DNA of 64,000 nucleotides from Streptomyces sp. NBC_00442 (GCF_036014195.1 NZ_CP107918.1:6324001-6388000); one strand, 5' to 3'. Shown: positions 34,401-43,208, counted from the first letter of the stretch. Translations and numbers: made by a program. The notes: generated by a model not told the origin, from the sequence alone.

Positions 34401-34465
34401 ACACCAACAGCTCCAAGTCCGGCGACCACGGAGACTGGGCCGCCGCGAAATTCAGCTGCTCCTAG
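31418..34465 (+). CDS. Secreted GH31-family glycoside hydrolase with NPCBM-type C-terminal domain
   Basis: This 1015-residue protein has a signal peptide (residues 1 to about 31, ending GPGSAQA). The GH31 beta-sandwich and TIM barrel span roughly 40-560. Likely catalytic aspartates are D361 in AKLDVAWVG (nucleophile) and D412 in QWSGDQSG (acid/base). A proximal beta domain follows, then a NEW3-like domain (about 760-865) and a C-terminal NPCBM sugar-binding domain (GTTYAKGIGAHADSDIEVYTG). It is exported and probably removes alpha-linked sugars from extracellular glycans. Specificity (alpha-glucosidase, alpha-galactosidase or alpha-N-acetylgalactosaminidase) is not readable. It stands alone, with no transporter or regulator beside it. 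Confidence 0.88.
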   Translation: MQSPIRTRVALAGAAVLGLLAVFAGPGSAQADPSAADPAGTSVGDVTGFEAAPGAVFTLHAGAAEARVGFVAADTFRIQLAPDGKFTDPTGSDIVLPQGKPPAARWKDKGDRYEMSTDKVTLRAFKSPLRFALYTADGTQLWAETKPLSWTKDTTTQTLNRGATEQFYGGGMQNGRGNTSHRDQTVEVGVDDNWNDGGHPNSVPFYLSTAGYGVFRNTYAPNTYVFGQPVTASAKEQRFDAYYFAGDPKQVIGDYTQLTGKPFLPPVYGLEPGDSDCYLHNANRGERHTLDALKVADAYRTNDMPNGWMLVNDGYGCGYENLAETGAGLQKDSMHMGLWTEDGLDKLADQVKAGQRVAKLDVAWVGDGYKHALDGCKAAYQGIEDNSDARGFTWAPESWSGAQRCGVQWSGDQSGSWDYIRWQIPTYAGATLSGLAYTSGDIDGIFGGSPKTYTRDLEWKSFLPAVMTMDGWAASDKQPYQYGEPYTSVNRSYLKLKESLLPYMYSYAHEATTTGVGAVRPLALEYPDDPKAATDAAKYEFLSGEDFLVAPVYQDTAVRDGIYLPKGTWTDYWSGRTYQGPTTVDHYSAPLDTLPLFVKAGAAIPMWPGIRSYQDRTADSPLAWDIYPQGRSSFQLYEDDGVTRANRTGAYATQRADVVAPQRGSGDVTVHVGANEGRFTGKQTARPYQLTVHTGSAPSRVEVQGRGLARLGSKAAYEKAATGWYYDPSDRGGVVLVKTATLRTDKAFDVELGGTSAVGGRTPGAAVALAAPAGQELGAGAAGAVAVDVTAGSKEARDVRVSLAAPAGWTVTPAPALDRIPAGTTRRVEVGVTPAKDAKPGEVTLTANASSDKGSSQQRIAVSVMPAPPAGDTWASDMTWLTSTNGYGPPERDRSNGESGAADGHPLTLAGTTYAKGIGAHADSDIEVYTGGKCTAFTADAGIDDEINGYGEVAFSVEADGKVLWTSPKVTGASATVPVNVPLGGASHVHLKITDTNSSKSGDHGDWAAAKFSCS

Positions 34466-34474
34466 GCACACCTA

Positions 34475-34510
34475 GGGGCGCCGGGCGGGAGCATGGCCGC
34501 CCGGCGCCCC
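34475..34510. terminator. Hairpin between glycosidase and aldehyde dehydrogenase genes
   Basis: GGGGCGCCGGGCGG pairs perfectly with CCGCCCGGCGCCCC around an 8-base loop, between two convergent genes. Confidence 0.82.
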
Positions 34511-34525
34511 GCGGATGCCCGGCCG

Positions 34526-35932
34526 TCAGGAGTCCGACGGCTCCGCCCCGTGCCACACCGTCGTCGCGTTGCAGAACTCGCGGATGCCGTGGCCGGAGAG
34601 CTCGCGGCCGTACCCCGAGCGCTTGACCCCGCCGAACGGCAGGGCCGGGTGGGAGGCGGTCATCCCGTTGAAGAACACGCCGCCCGCCTGAAGGTCGCGG
34701 ACGCAGCGGTCCACCTCCGTGCCGTCGCGGGTCCAGACATTGGAACTCAGCCCGAACGGCGTGTCGTTGGCGATCGACAGCGCCTCGCCGAGGTCCCGCA
34801 CCCGGTACAGCGTGGCGACCGGGCCGAACGTCTCCTCATGGTGGATCCGCATGTCCGCGGTGACGCCGGCAAGGACGGTCGGCAGATAGAACCAGCCCGC
34901 GTCGACGCCCTCCGGGCGGCCGCCGCCGCACAGCGCGGTCGCCCCCTTGCGCAGGGCGTCCTCGACCAGCTCCTCCAGGTCGCTCCGGCCCTGTTCGCTG
35001 GCGAGCGGGCCGATGTCGGTGCCCTCGTCGAGCGGATCGCCGACCGTCAACGCCCGCATCCCGGCGGTGAATTGCTCCGCGAAGGCGTCGTACACCTCGT
35101 CGTGCACGATGAAGCGCTTCGCGGCGATGCAGGACTGCCCGTTGTTCTGCGTGCGGGCCGTCACCGCGGTCCGCGCCGCGCGCTCGACGTCCGCGGACGC
35201 GAGCACCAGATAGGGGTCGCTGCCGCCGAGTTCGAGCACCGTCTTCTTGATCTCGTCACCGCAGATCGCCGCGACCGAACGGCCGGCGGGCTCGCTGCCC
35301 GTCAGTGTGGCCGCCGCCACCCGCCGGTCGCGCAGCACCTTCTCGACACCGTCGGAGCCGATCAGGAGCGTCTGGAAGCACCCGTCGGGAAAACCGGCCC
35401 TGCGGAACAGATCCTCCAGGTACAGCGCCGTCTGCGGCACGTTCGAGGCGTGCTTGAGCAGGGCCACGTTGCCCGCCATCAGCGCGGGCGCCGCGAACCG
35501 CACGACCTGCCACAGCGGGAAGTTCCACGGCATCACGGCGAGGACCACGCCGAGCGGCCGGTAGTGGACCCGGGCCCGCTCGGCGCCGGAGTCGCGGACG
35601 TCGTCCTCGGCCGGCTCCTCGTCGGCGAGCAGGGCCTCGGCGTGCTCGGCGTACCAGCGCAGCGCCTTCGCGCACTTCGCGGCCTCGGCGCGAGCCGCCA
35701 CGACCGGCTTGCCCATCTCCAGGGTCATGGTGCGAGCGATGTCGTCCCGGTCGCCGTCGAGGAGGTCGGCCGCCCTCAGCGCGAGCCGCGCCCGCTCCCC
35801 GAACGCGGTCGTGCGGTACGCCGCGAAGGCGGTCCCGGCCGTCGCGAGCCGCCGCTCGACCTCCTCGGGCCCCATGGCCCCGAAGCTCTTGAGCGTCTCA
35901 CCGGTAGCCGGACTCACGGTGGCGATGGCCAT
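34526..35932 (-). CDS. NAD(P)-dependent aldehyde dehydrogenase (succinate-semialdehyde dehydrogenase-like)
   Basis: The 468-residue enzyme has the ALDH catalytic cysteine in NNGQSCIAAKRFIVHDEVYD and the general-base glutamate in LELGGSDPYLVL. The cofactor-site segment reads VMPWNFPLWQVVRFAAPALMAGN. It resembles the compact GabD/Sad subgroup that oxidises succinate semialdehyde and related aldehydes. The ATG at 35932 (MAIATVSPATGETL) follows AGGAGG. No GABA transaminase is adjacent. Confidence 0.9.
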   Translation of the reverse strand: MAIATVSPATGETLKSFGAMGPEEVERRLATAGTAFAAYRTTAFGERARLALRAADLLDGDRDDIARTMTLEMGKPVVAARAEAAKCAKALRWYAEHAEALLADEEPAEDDVRDSGAERARVHYRPLGVVLAVMPWNFPLWQVVRFAAPALMAGNVALLKHASNVPQTALYLEDLFRRAGFPDGCFQTLLIGSDGVEKVLRDRRVAAATLTGSEPAGRSVAAICGDEIKKTVLELGGSDPYLVLASADVERAARTAVTARTQNNGQSCIAAKRFIVHDEVYDAFAEQFTAGMRALTVGDPLDEGTDIGPLASEQGRSDLEELVEDALRKGATALCGGGRPEGVDAGWFYLPTVLAGVTADMRIHHEETFGPVATLYRVRDLGEALSIANDTPFGLSSNVWTRDGTEVDRCVRDLQAGGVFFNGMTASHPALPFGGVKRSGYGRELSGHGIREFCNATTVWHGAEPSDS

Positions 35933-36027
35933 GTCGTACGACACCTCCTGAAGGCGCGGGTCCTTCGACCTTCCCGCGCACGAGCGGGCACCGCAACGCG
36001 AACCGGGGCCCGAGCACGGGGGCGGTG

Positions 36028-37014
36028 CTACTCCTCGGGGGACTCCTCGCCGGGGTCGTCCGTCTTCGGCGGCTTCGGCGGCCGGGTGCGCCCGCTGGAG
36101 GTGTCCCTCAGGTACGAGCCGTCACCCTCGGTGGCGTGACTGCCGGCGGCGCCCTGTCCGCCGGGACCGGGACCGCCGTCGCGCCGCCTGAGGTAGCGCT
36201 CGAACTCCCGGGCGATGGCCTCGCCGGACGCCTCCGGGAGATCCGCGGTGTCCCGCGCCTCCTCCAGGGTCTGCACGTACTCCGCCACCTCGCTGTCCTC
36301 GGCGGCCAGTTGGTCGACGCCGAGCTGCCAGGCACGGGCGTCCTCGGCGAGCTCACCGAGCGGAATCCTGAGGTCGATCAGGTCTTCCAGGCGGTTGAGC
36401 AGGGCGAGCGTGGCCTTCGGGTTCGGCGGCTGCGACACGTAGTGCGGCACCGCGGCCCACAGGCTCACCGCGGGCACGCCCGCATGGGTGCACGCCTCCT
36501 GAAGGATGCCGACGATGCCCGTCGGTCCCTCGTAGCGGGTCTCCTCCAGATCCATGGTCCGTGCCAGATCCGGGTCGCTGGTCACGCCGCTCACCGGCAC
36601 CGGACGGGTGTGCGGGGTGTCGCCGAGCAGCGCGCCCAGGACCACCACCATCTCCACGCCCAGCTCATGGGCGAAGCCCAGGATCTCGTTGCAGAACGAG
36701 CGCCAGCGCATCGACGGCTCGATGCCGCGCACCAGCACCAGGTCGCGCGGCTTGTCGCCGCCGACGCGGACGACGGAGAGCCGGGTGGTGGGCCATGTGA
36801 TCTTGCGGACCCCGCCGTCCAGCCACACGGTGGGCCGGTTGACCTGGAAGTCGTAGTAGTCCTCGGCGTCCAGCGCGGCGAAGACCTCGCCCTTCCACAC
36901 CGTGTCCAGGTGCGCGACCGCGGAGGAGGCGGCGTCGCCCGCGTCGTTCCAGCCCTCGAACGCGGCGATCATGACCGGGTCGACCAGCTCGGGAACGCCC
37001 TCCAGCTCGATCAC
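36028..37014 (-). CDS. PAC2-family protein (proteasome-assembly-chaperone-like fold)
   Basis: This 328-residue protein begins IELEGVPELVDPVMIAAFEGWNDAGDA, the standard actinobacterial PAC2 start. It ends in a charged, low-complexity tail (about 270-328). The GTG at 37014 follows AGGGAGG. PAC2 relatives act as proteasome assembly chaperones in eukaryotes; in bacteria the role is unknown. A homologue also lies near metH in mycobacteria (recalled). The proteasome genes in this window are 20 kb away. Confidence 0.9.
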   Translation of the reverse strand: MIELEGVPELVDPVMIAAFEGWNDAGDAASSAVAHLDTVWKGEVFAALDAEDYYDFQVNRPTVWLDGGVRKITWPTTRLSVVRVGGDKPRDLVLVRGIEPSMRWRSFCNEILGFAHELGVEMVVVLGALLGDTPHTRPVPVSGVTSDPDLARTMDLEETRYEGPTGIVGILQEACTHAGVPAVSLWAAVPHYVSQPPNPKATLALLNRLEDLIDLRIPLGELAEDARAWQLGVDQLAAEDSEVAEYVQTLEEARDTADLPEASGEAIAREFERYLRRRDGGPGPGGQGAAGSHATEGDGSYLRDTSSGRTRPPKPPKTDDPGEESPEE

Positions 37015-37169
37015 CCAGTGCCTCCCTCAGAAGTTCCTTGTGTACGTCCCAACCTTACGGCTTCAGACCTACCCCGCCGCAGCCCCCGTGCACGGCCCCA
37101 CGGCCGCGAAAAGGACGGATCCGCCCTGCCGGGAGGTGCCGGGGACCGGGCGACCGGCCCCGCACGGTC

Positions 37170-37245
37170 CGTGTACGCGGGGTTACCGCTCGGCCCGTGT
37201 CCGTGGGGCTGTCGCTCGGCCGTGTCCGCGGGGGCTACCGCCGCG
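37170..37245. repeat. Three imperfect 25-base tandem repeats
   Basis: Units at 37170, 37196 and 37221 share the pattern CGTGTCCGCGGGGCTACCGC plus CTCGGCC. The third copy runs into the 3' end of the convergent-side regulator gene, covering its stop codon. The repeats lie in the 220-base gap before the PAC2 gene. Confidence 0.75.
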
Positions 37246-37906
37246 ACCTCAGCCACGTCTCCACACCCGCGATGTGCACCGTCGCCCAGCTCCGCGCGGC
37301 TTCCGCGTCCCGGTCCCGCAGAGCGGACAGGATCGCCCGGTGCTCACCCAGCGTGCGGCCCACCGCCTCCTCCTCGGCCAGACCCCGCCAGATCCGCGCC
37401 CGGGTGGCGGGACCCGACAGGCCGTCCAGGAGGCAGCACAGCACCGAGTTCCCCGACGCGGCCGCGATGTCCCGGTGGAACGCGAGGTCGGCCGCGGCCA
37501 GCTCCGCCACCGCCGGCGACCCGCCCAGCGCATCCAACCCCGATGCCAGCGCGTCGAGTTGGGGCTCGGTGATGTGCGCCGCCGCCATCGCCGTGGCGGC
37601 CGGCTCCAAGACGCGGCGCACCGCGAGGAACTCCAGGGCCGTGTCGTCGCGGTGGATGTCGACGACGAAGCTCATCGCCCCCAGCAGGAGCCGGGGATCG
37701 AGACTCGTGACGTAGGTGCCGTCGCCCTGCCGGACGTCCAGGACGCGGATCAGGGACAGCGCACGGACCGCTTCGCGCAGCGAGTTGCGGGACAGGCCGA
37801 GTTCCGCGGCGAGTTCGCTCTCCCGGGGAAGCCGGTCGCCCGGACGCAGCGCACCGGAGAGGATCATGTCCTTGATCTTCTCGATGGCCTCGTCGGTGAC
37901 AGCCAT
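37235..37906 (-). CDS. FadR/GntR-family regulator (FCD domain)
   Basis: This is a 223-residue regulator with an N-terminal winged helix (LPRESELAAELGLSRNSLREAVRALS) and a C-terminal FCD effector domain (VRRVLEPAATAMAAAH, AADLAFHRDIAAASGN). The ATG at 37906 follows GGAGG. Sugar-acid-responsive members are common, but no catabolic operon is adjacent, so its targets are not evident. Tandem repeats overlap its 3' end. Confidence 0.88.
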   Translation of the reverse strand: MAVTDEAIEKIKDMILSGALRPGDRLPRESELAAELGLSRNSLREAVRALSLIRVLDVRQGDGTYVTSLDPRLLLGAMSFVVDIHRDDTALEFLAVRRVLEPAATAMAAAHITEPQLDALASGLDALGGSPAVAELAAADLAFHRDIAAASGNSVLCCLLDGLSGPATRARIWRGLAEEEAVGRTLGEHRAILSALRDRDAEAARSWATVHIAGVETWLRSRR

Positions 37907-37997
37907 GGGGCGACCTCCGCGCAGGGGATGTATCGGCCCCATTGTGCGCGCTCCGTGCCGCCGGCCCGTCCGCGTTCCGCACCGTCGGCCACGCCGC

Positions 37998-38030
37998 AGG
38001 GGCGGTTCCCCGCGCGTGGGAACCGCCCCT
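37998..38030 (-). terminator. Terminator of the glycerol operon
   Basis: AGGGGCGGTTCCC pairs perfectly with GGGAACCGCCCCT around a 7-base loop, 34 bases beyond the glpD stop. There is no clear T-tract, as is common in Streptomyces. Confidence 0.82.
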
Positions 38031-38063
38031 GGAGCCGCCGCTCGGCGCGGTACTGACGGTGTG

Positions 38064-39692
38064 TCAGTCCTTGGCCCTCAGCAGGTCGTCGACCTTGCCG
38101 CGGATCTCGTCCGTGGCAAGACCCCGGATCGTCAGGGTCGTACGGCGGCGCAGTACGTCGTCGGCCGTCTCGGCCCACTCGTGGTCGCGTGCGTAGGCCA
38201 CCTGCGCCCAGATCTCGGGGGCGTCCGGGTGGATGCGCTCGGCGAGCGCCGCGTCCTCGCCGGCCAGGCGGGCGATGTCGAAGGACAGCGAACCGTAGTG
38301 CGTGGCCAGGTGCTTGGCGGTGTCGGCCGCCATGCTCGCGCCGGGCGCCTGGGCGTCCACCATCAGGCGGTGGGCGACGGCGCGCGGGTTGGCGATGCCG
38401 GGCAGCGGCATCTTGCCGGGGAGCTCGGAGATGGGCTCGAAGTCGTTGCCGAGCGGGTGGCCCGGCAGCTGCTCCAGCTTCTTCATGACCGTACGGCCGA
38501 TGTGGCGGAACGTCGTCCACTTGCCGCCGGCCACCGACAGCATGCCGCCGCGGCCCTCGGTGACGACCGTCTCACGCTTGGCCTTCGAGGTGTCGCCGGG
38601 CCCGCCGGGCAGGACGCGAAGTCCCGCGAAGGAGTAGGTGATCAGGTCGCGGGACAGCTGCTGGTCGCGGATCGAGAACGCGGCCTCGTCCAGGATCTGC
38701 GCGGTGTCCGCCTCGGTGACACGGACGTCCGCCGGGTCGCCCTCGAACTCCTCGTCCGTGGTGCCGAGCAGGAGCATGTCCTCCCACGGCAGCGCGAACG
38801 TGATGCGGTACTTGTCGATCGGGGTCGCCAGCGCCGCTTTCCAGGGGGCGGTCCGCTTGAGGACCAGGTGCGCGCCCTTGGACAGGCGTATGGAGGGCGC
38901 CGATGCCGGGTCCTCCATCTTGCGCAGGTGGTCGACCCAGGGGCCGGTCGCGTTGAGGACCAGGCGGGCGTCGACGCCGAACTCCTCGCCGTCCATGCGG
39001 TCCTTGAGGTCGGCGCCCGTGACCCGGCCCTTGGTGAAGCGCAGGCCCGTGACCTCGGCATGGTTGAGCACGACCGCGCCGGCCTCGACGGCGGCGCGCA
39101 CGGTCATCAGGGCCATGCGGGCGTCGTTCATCTGGTCGTCGCCGTACACGGCCACGGCCTTCAGGTTGTCCGTACGCAGCTCCGGCACGTCCGCCGCGGC
39201 CTTCGCGGGGGAGAGCAGGTGGCCGACGCCGTCGCCGAAGGCGGACAGCGCCGAGTAGGCGAAGACGCCGGCACCCAGCTTGGCGGCGCCGTGCGGGCCG
39301 CCCTTGTACACGGGCAGGTAGAACGTGAGCGGGTTGGCGAGGTGCGGGGCCACCTGACGGGACACCGCACGCCGCTCGAAGTGGTTCTCCGCGACCAGCT
39401 TCACCGCGCCGGTCTGCAGGTAGCGCAGACCGCCGTGGAGCAGCTTGGAGGAGGCGGAGGAGGTGGCGCCGGCGAAGTCACCGGCGTCCACCAGAGCCAC
39501 CCGCAGACCGGACTGCGCGGCGTGCCAGGCGGTGGAGATGCCCAGGATGCCGCCGCCGATGACCAGGAGGTCGTACGTCGCCTTGGACAGTTGCTCCCGG
39601 GTCTCGGCGCGGCTCACCGCCTTGAAGGAAGACACGGTGGAGCCGGAAGCCGGGTGCGTCCCGAGGGCAGGGACGCTCTGCAGGGTGGTCAT
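38064..39692 (-). CDS. glpD: Glycerol-3-phosphate dehydrogenase
   Basis: The 542-residue flavoprotein has an FAD motif LLVIGGGILGISTAWHAAQSG at about residue 42. The GlpD signature DFAGATSSASSKLLHGGLRYL follows. The substrate-binding arginine region is FALPWEDMLLLGTTDEEF. It oxidises glycerol-3-phosphate to dihydroxyacetone phosphate at the membrane. The ATG at 39692 comes 6 bases after the glpK stop, with its GAGGAG site inside glpK. It is the last gene of the operon before a terminator. Confidence 0.95.
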   Translation of the reverse strand: MTTLQSVPALGTHPASGSTVSSFKAVSRAETREQLSKATYDLLVIGGGILGISTAWHAAQSGLRVALVDAGDFAGATSSASSKLLHGGLRYLQTGAVKLVAENHFERRAVSRQVAPHLANPLTFYLPVYKGGPHGAAKLGAGVFAYSALSAFGDGVGHLLSPAKAAADVPELRTDNLKAVAVYGDDQMNDARMALMTVRAAVEAGAVVLNHAEVTGLRFTKGRVTGADLKDRMDGEEFGVDARLVLNATGPWVDHLRKMEDPASAPSIRLSKGAHLVLKRTAPWKAALATPIDKYRITFALPWEDMLLLGTTDEEFEGDPADVRVTEADTAQILDEAAFSIRDQQLSRDLITYSFAGLRVLPGGPGDTSKAKRETVVTEGRGGMLSVAGGKWTTFRHIGRTVMKKLEQLPGHPLGNDFEPISELPGKMPLPGIANPRAVAHRLMVDAQAPGASMAADTAKHLATHYGSLSFDIARLAGEDAALAERIHPDAPEIWAQVAYARDHEWAETADDVLRRRTTLTIRGLATDEIRGKVDDLLRAKD

Positions 39693-39698
39693 GTCGAA

Positions 39699-41225
39699 TT
39701 ACTCCTCGTCCTCGATCCAGCCCATGGTCCGCTCGACGGCCTTGAGCCAGTTCTTGTACTCGCTGTCACGCCTGTCGGCATCCATGCGAGGGGTCCATTC
39801 CGCCGCCCGGCGCCAGTTGGCGCGCAGCGCGTCGGTGTCCGGCCAGAAGCCGACGGCGAGGCCGGCGGCGTAGGCGGCGCCGAGGCAGGTCGTCTCGGCG
39901 ACCATGGGGCGCACGACCGGCGCGTCCAGGAAGTCCGAGAGGGTCTGCATCAGCAAGTTGTTGGAGGTCATGCCGCCGTCGACCTTCAGCGCGGTCAGCT
40001 CGACGCCCGAGTCCTTCGTCATGGCGTCGCTGATCTCGCGGGTCTGCCAGGCGGTGGCCTCCAGGACGGCGCGCGCGATGTGCGCCTTGGTGACGTACCG
40101 GGTCAGGCCGGCGATCACGCCACGGGCGTCCGGGCGCCAGTACGGGGCGAACAGGCCGGAGAAGGCCGGCACGAAGTAGGCGCCGCCGTTGTCCTCGACG
40201 GAGGACGCGAGCGTCTCGATCTCGGCCGCGGTCTTGATCATGCCCATCTGGTCGCGCATCCACTGGACGAGCGAGCCGGTGACGGCGATGGACCCTTCGA
40301 GGGCGTAGACCGGCTTCTGGTCGCCGATCTGGTAGCCGACGGTGGTGAGCAGGCCGTTGTAGGAGTTGACGGGCTTGTCACCGGTGTTCATCAGCATGAA
40401 GGTGCCGGTGCCGTAGGTGGACTTGGCCTCGCCCTCGGAGAAACAGGTCTGGCCGAACAGCGCCGCCTGCTGGTCGCCGAGCGCGGAGGCGACGGGGATG
40501 CCGTCGAGGACGCCGCCCTTGGCGTGCCCGTACACCTCGGCGGAGGAGCGGATCTCGGGCAGTACGGTCGCCGGGATGTCCATGGACTGAAGGATCTTGT
40601 CGTCCCACGCCATGTCGTGCAGGTTCATCAGGAGCGTGCGAGAGGCGTTGGTGACGTCGGTGACGTGCACGCCGCCGTCGGTGCCGCCGGTCAGGTTCCA
40701 GATGACCCAGGAGTCCATGGTGCCGAAGAGGATGTCGCCGCGCTCGGCGCGCTCGCGCAGCCCCTCGACATTGTCGAGCAGCCAGCGGACCTTCGGCCCC
40801 GCGAAGTAGGAGGCGAGCGGCAGGCCGGTCTGGCGGCGGAAGCGGTCCTGGCCCACGTTGCGGCCGAGCTCGCGGCAGAGCGCGTCGGTGCGGGTGTCCT
40901 GCCAGACGAGCGCGTTGTGCACGGGCTCGCCGGTGGTCTTGTCCCACATCAGCGTGGTCTCGCGCTGGTTGGTGATGCCGATCGCCTTGACGTCGGCGGA
41001 GGTGATGCCCGCCTTCTCGACCGCCCCGGCCACGACCTCCTGGACGTTGGCCCAGATCTCGTTGGCGTCGTGCTCGACCCAGCCCGGCTTCGGGAAGATC
41101 TGCTCGTGTTCCTTCTGCTCGACCGAGACGATCCGGCCGTCCTTGTCGAAGACGATGCAGCGGCTGGAGGTGGTGCCCTGGTCGATGGCCGCGATGAACG
41201 GGCCGGTGGAGTGGATGTCGCTCAT
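39699..41225 (-). CDS. glpK: Glycerol kinase
   Basis: From the ATG at 41225 the enzyme has 508 residues. It shows the FGGY-kinase start [18 protein letters not shown] and the glycerol-site segment [30 protein letters not shown]. The ATP-binding end is [16 protein letters not shown]. It phosphorylates imported glycerol. It lies 44 bases after glpF and is coupled to glpD. A longer open frame upstream overlaps glpF and is not used. Confidence 0.96.
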   Translation of the reverse strand: MSDIHSTGPFIAAIDQGTTSSRCIVFDKDGRIVSVEQKEHEQIFPKPGWVEHDANEIWANVQEVVAGAVEKAGITSADVKAIGITNQRETTLMWDKTTGEPVHNALVWQDTRTDALCRELGRNVGQDRFRRQTGLPLASYFAGPKVRWLLDNVEGLRERAERGDILFGTMDSWVIWNLTGGTDGGVHVTDVTNASRTLLMNLHDMAWDDKILQSMDIPATVLPEIRSSAEVYGHAKGGVLDGIPVASALGDQQAALFGQTCFSEGEAKSTYGTGTFMLMNTGDKPVNSYNGLLTTVGYQIGDQKPVYALEGSIAVTGSLVQWMRDQMGMIKTAAEIETLASSVEDNGGAYFVPAFSGLFAPYWRPDARGVIAGLTRYVTKAHIARAVLEATAWQTREISDAMTKDSGVELTALKVDGGMTSNNLLMQTLSDFLDAPVVRPMVAETTCLGAAYAAGLAVGFWPDTDALRANWRRAAEWTPRMDADRRDSEYKNWLKAVERTMGWIEDEE

Positions 41226-41269
41226 GGGTGCTCCCGGAAGTCCGAAGGGGGTCGTCGCGTCGTGTCTCG

Positions 41270-42052
41270 TCAGGCGAAGGCGATGTTGTAGATGCCGCCG
41301 GCGATCGCTCCGCCGATCAGCGGGCCGACGACCGGGATCCACGCGTAGCTCCAGTCCGAGCCGCCCTTGTTGGGCAGCGGCAGCAGGGAGTGCACGATGC
41401 GCGGACCGAGGTCACGGACCGGGTTGATGGCGTAGCCGGTCGGACCGCCGATCGAGAGGCCGATCGCGACCACGACGAGCGCGGTGATCAGGACACCGAT
41501 GACGCCGAGACCCTTGCCGTCGCCGTTGAGGCCCTGGGTCAGGATGGCCAGGACCAGCACGATGGTGGCGATGACCTCCGTGACCACGTTCTGGACCACG
41601 TTGCGGATTTCCGGGCCGGTCGAGAAGACGCCGAGCACCGGGCCGGCCGCGCTCTCGCGGGCCTCGACGGACTTGCCCTCCGCCTCACCCACGATCTCGG
41701 GGTCGGTCAGGTGGGCGTGGAACTGGCCGTAGTAGGCGAGCCACACCAGCACCGCGCCGATCATGGCGCCGAGGATCTGTCCGCCGAGGTACACGGGGAC
41801 GTCGCTCCACTTGGTGCCGCCCTCGATCGCGAGACCCAGGGTCACCGCGGGGTTGAGGTGGGCGCCCGAGAGCGGGGCCGAGATGTAGGCACCGGTCAGG
41901 ACCGCGAAGCCCCACCCGAAGGTGATCGCGAGCCAGCCGGCGTTGCGCGCCTTGGAACGCTTCAGGGTGACGGCGGCGCAGACGCCACCGCCCAGCAGGA
42001 TCAGTATGGCGGTACCGATGGTCTCGCCGATGAAGATGTCGTGGCTGGACAT
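41270..42052 (-). CDS. glpF: Glycerol facilitator (aquaglyceroporin)
   Basis: This 260-residue channel has six membrane segments and two half-helix motifs. The first is standard (HLNPAVTLG). The second reads [10 protein letters not shown], with valine replacing alanine of NPA but keeping the aquaglyceroporin aspartate. The soluble insertion [19 protein letters not shown] lies between segments. It is the first gene of the gylCABX-type operon, 321 bases after gylR. The ATG at 42052 begins [14 protein letters not shown]. Confidence 0.94.
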   Translation of the reverse strand: MSSHDIFIGETIGTAILILLGGGVCAAVTLKRSKARNAGWLAITFGWGFAVLTGAYISAPLSGAHLNPAVTLGLAIEGGTKWSDVPVYLGGQILGAMIGAVLVWLAYYGQFHAHLTDPEIVGEAEGKSVEARESAAGPVLGVFSTGPEIRNVVQNVVTEVIATIVLVLAILTQGLNGDGKGLGVIGVLITALVVVAIGLSIGGPTGYAINPVRDLGPRIVHSLLPLPNKGGSDWSYAWIPVVGPLIGGAIAGGIYNIAFA

Positions 42053-42373
42053 CCGCGACTCCTTTGTCCTTCGTCCAGGGGGAAACCCCAACAGGCAGAG
42101 CACCGGGTTCCTCCGGTGTTCCGCGCCCTCGTGCTGAGGACTGCCGGCCCATGGCGTTGTCACACTCTAACTCGTATTGCCGGTAGGTGTTCGACAATGC
42201 CGACCGTTGAACGGCAGTTTTGCCCTCGGGTTAACTGCGCGTCAATACTTATGTGGCGGGAATCCCGATCGTTACCAGGTGGTACGAACCACCAAACGCC
42301 GACCCGGGCCCGGGGGCAACTCGAAGCCCTCGCGAGGGCCCCGAACAGGGCCCGTGGGCCGGGCGGGGAGGCG
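42053..42373 (-). promoter_or_regulatory. gylR-glpF intergenic control region (321 bases, no gene)
   Basis: The stretch separates gylR from glpF on the same strand. Near gylR it is GC-rich with GGGCCC-type inverted repeats that could attenuate gylR readthrough. In the middle it is AT-richer, and on the minus strand it contains TTGACG (near 42243) and TTAGAGT (near 42165) as promoter-like elements. It also holds a GylR-box-like palindrome at 42189-42205. No open frame with gene-like codon use is seen. Confidence 0.6.
42189..42205. promoter_or_regulatory. Candidate GylR box upstream of glpF
   Basis: GTTCGACAATGCCGACC is a near-palindrome (GTTCRRCAwTGYYGAAC with one mismatch in the last arm). 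It shares 12 identical leading bases with the site upstream of gylR at 43209. It lies 137 bases before the glpF start. Confidence 0.6.
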
Positions 42374-43138
42374 CTAGAAGCGGCCGGCGCCCAGGTCCCG
42401 CGAGACCGCGCGGGCACAGTCGCGCACCGCGGCCACCAGGTCGGGCCGCACCTCGCCCTCCTTGCAGACGCGCTCCACGGCTCCCGTGACGCCCACCGCG
42501 CCGACCGGCATCCTGCGCCGGTCGTGGATGGGGGCGGCCACCGAGGCGACGCCCACCCAGGTCTCCTCGATGTCGGAGCCCCAGCCGCGCGCCCGGGTCA
42601 GCGCGAGCAGCTCCTCGAAACCGTCGGCCGAGGTGACGGTGCCGGGCGTGAACGCCTCGTGCACCTTGTCCACGGCCTCGGTGTGCGCCACCGGGTCGTA
42701 CGCGGAGAGCACCTTGCCCAGGGCCGTGGAGTGCAGCGGCTGCATGGCCCCCACCTCCAGCACCTGGCGGCTGTCGTCGGGCCGGAAGACGTGGTGCATG
42801 ATCAGCACGCCCTGCTGGTGGAGCACCCCCACGTACACGCTCTCGCCGCTGGACCGCGCCAGGTCGTCGGTCCACACCAGGGCGCGGGCCCGCAGCTCGT
42901 GGACGTCCAGATAGCTGTTGCCCAGGCGCAGCAGCTCGGCGCCCAGCTGGTAGCGGCCCGACGCCGGGTCCTGCTCCACGAAGCCCTCGGCCTGCAGCGT
43001 GCGCAGGATGCCGTGCGCGGTGCCCTTGGCGAGGCCCAGCGAGGAGGCCACGTCGGACAGGCCGAGCCGTCGCTCGCCGCCCGCGAGCAGCCGCAGCATG
43101 GCGGCCGCCCGTTCGAGCGACTGGATGTTGCGCGCCAT
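42374..43138 (-). CDS. gylR: IclR-family glycerol operon regulator
   Basis: This 254-residue protein has an IclR winged helix at residues 5-70 (LGLSDVASSLGLAKGTAHGILRTLQ) and an effector domain with SGESVYVGVL, HSTALGKVLSAYDP and VGAVGVTGAVERV. Location directly upstream of glpF-glpK-glpD matches GylR, the glycerol-3-phosphate-responsive repressor of S. coelicolor. The ATG at 43138 begins MARNIQSLERAAAMLRLL. A palindromic box upstream suggests autoregulation. Confidence 0.95.
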   Translation of the reverse strand: MARNIQSLERAAAMLRLLAGGERRLGLSDVASSLGLAKGTAHGILRTLQAEGFVEQDPASGRYQLGAELLRLGNSYLDVHELRARALVWTDDLARSSGESVYVGVLHQQGVLIMHHVFRPDDSRQVLEVGAMQPLHSTALGKVLSAYDPVAHTEAVDKVHEAFTPGTVTSADGFEELLALTRARGWGSDIEETWVGVASVAAPIHDRRRMPVGAVGVTGAVERVCKEGEVRPDLVAAVRDCARAVSRDLGAGRF

Positions 43139-43208
43139 CGCGCTCCCTCCCTTTCGGGCACTGCTGAACCGGCTGTCGCCCCTGACGCGGCCGGCTCTGA
43201 CATGACTG

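Noticed and set aside
31424..34471. 1015-codon open frame exactly antisense to the GH31 gene
   Set aside because: The composition is typical of a mirror frame (valine, glycine, arginine and aspartate rich, no domains). The plus-strand protein has clear domains and a signal peptide.
37950..38063. A fourth gyl-operon gene (gylX) after glpD
   Set aside because: The interval holds only a terminator and the next gene's upstream region, with no room for a coding sequence.
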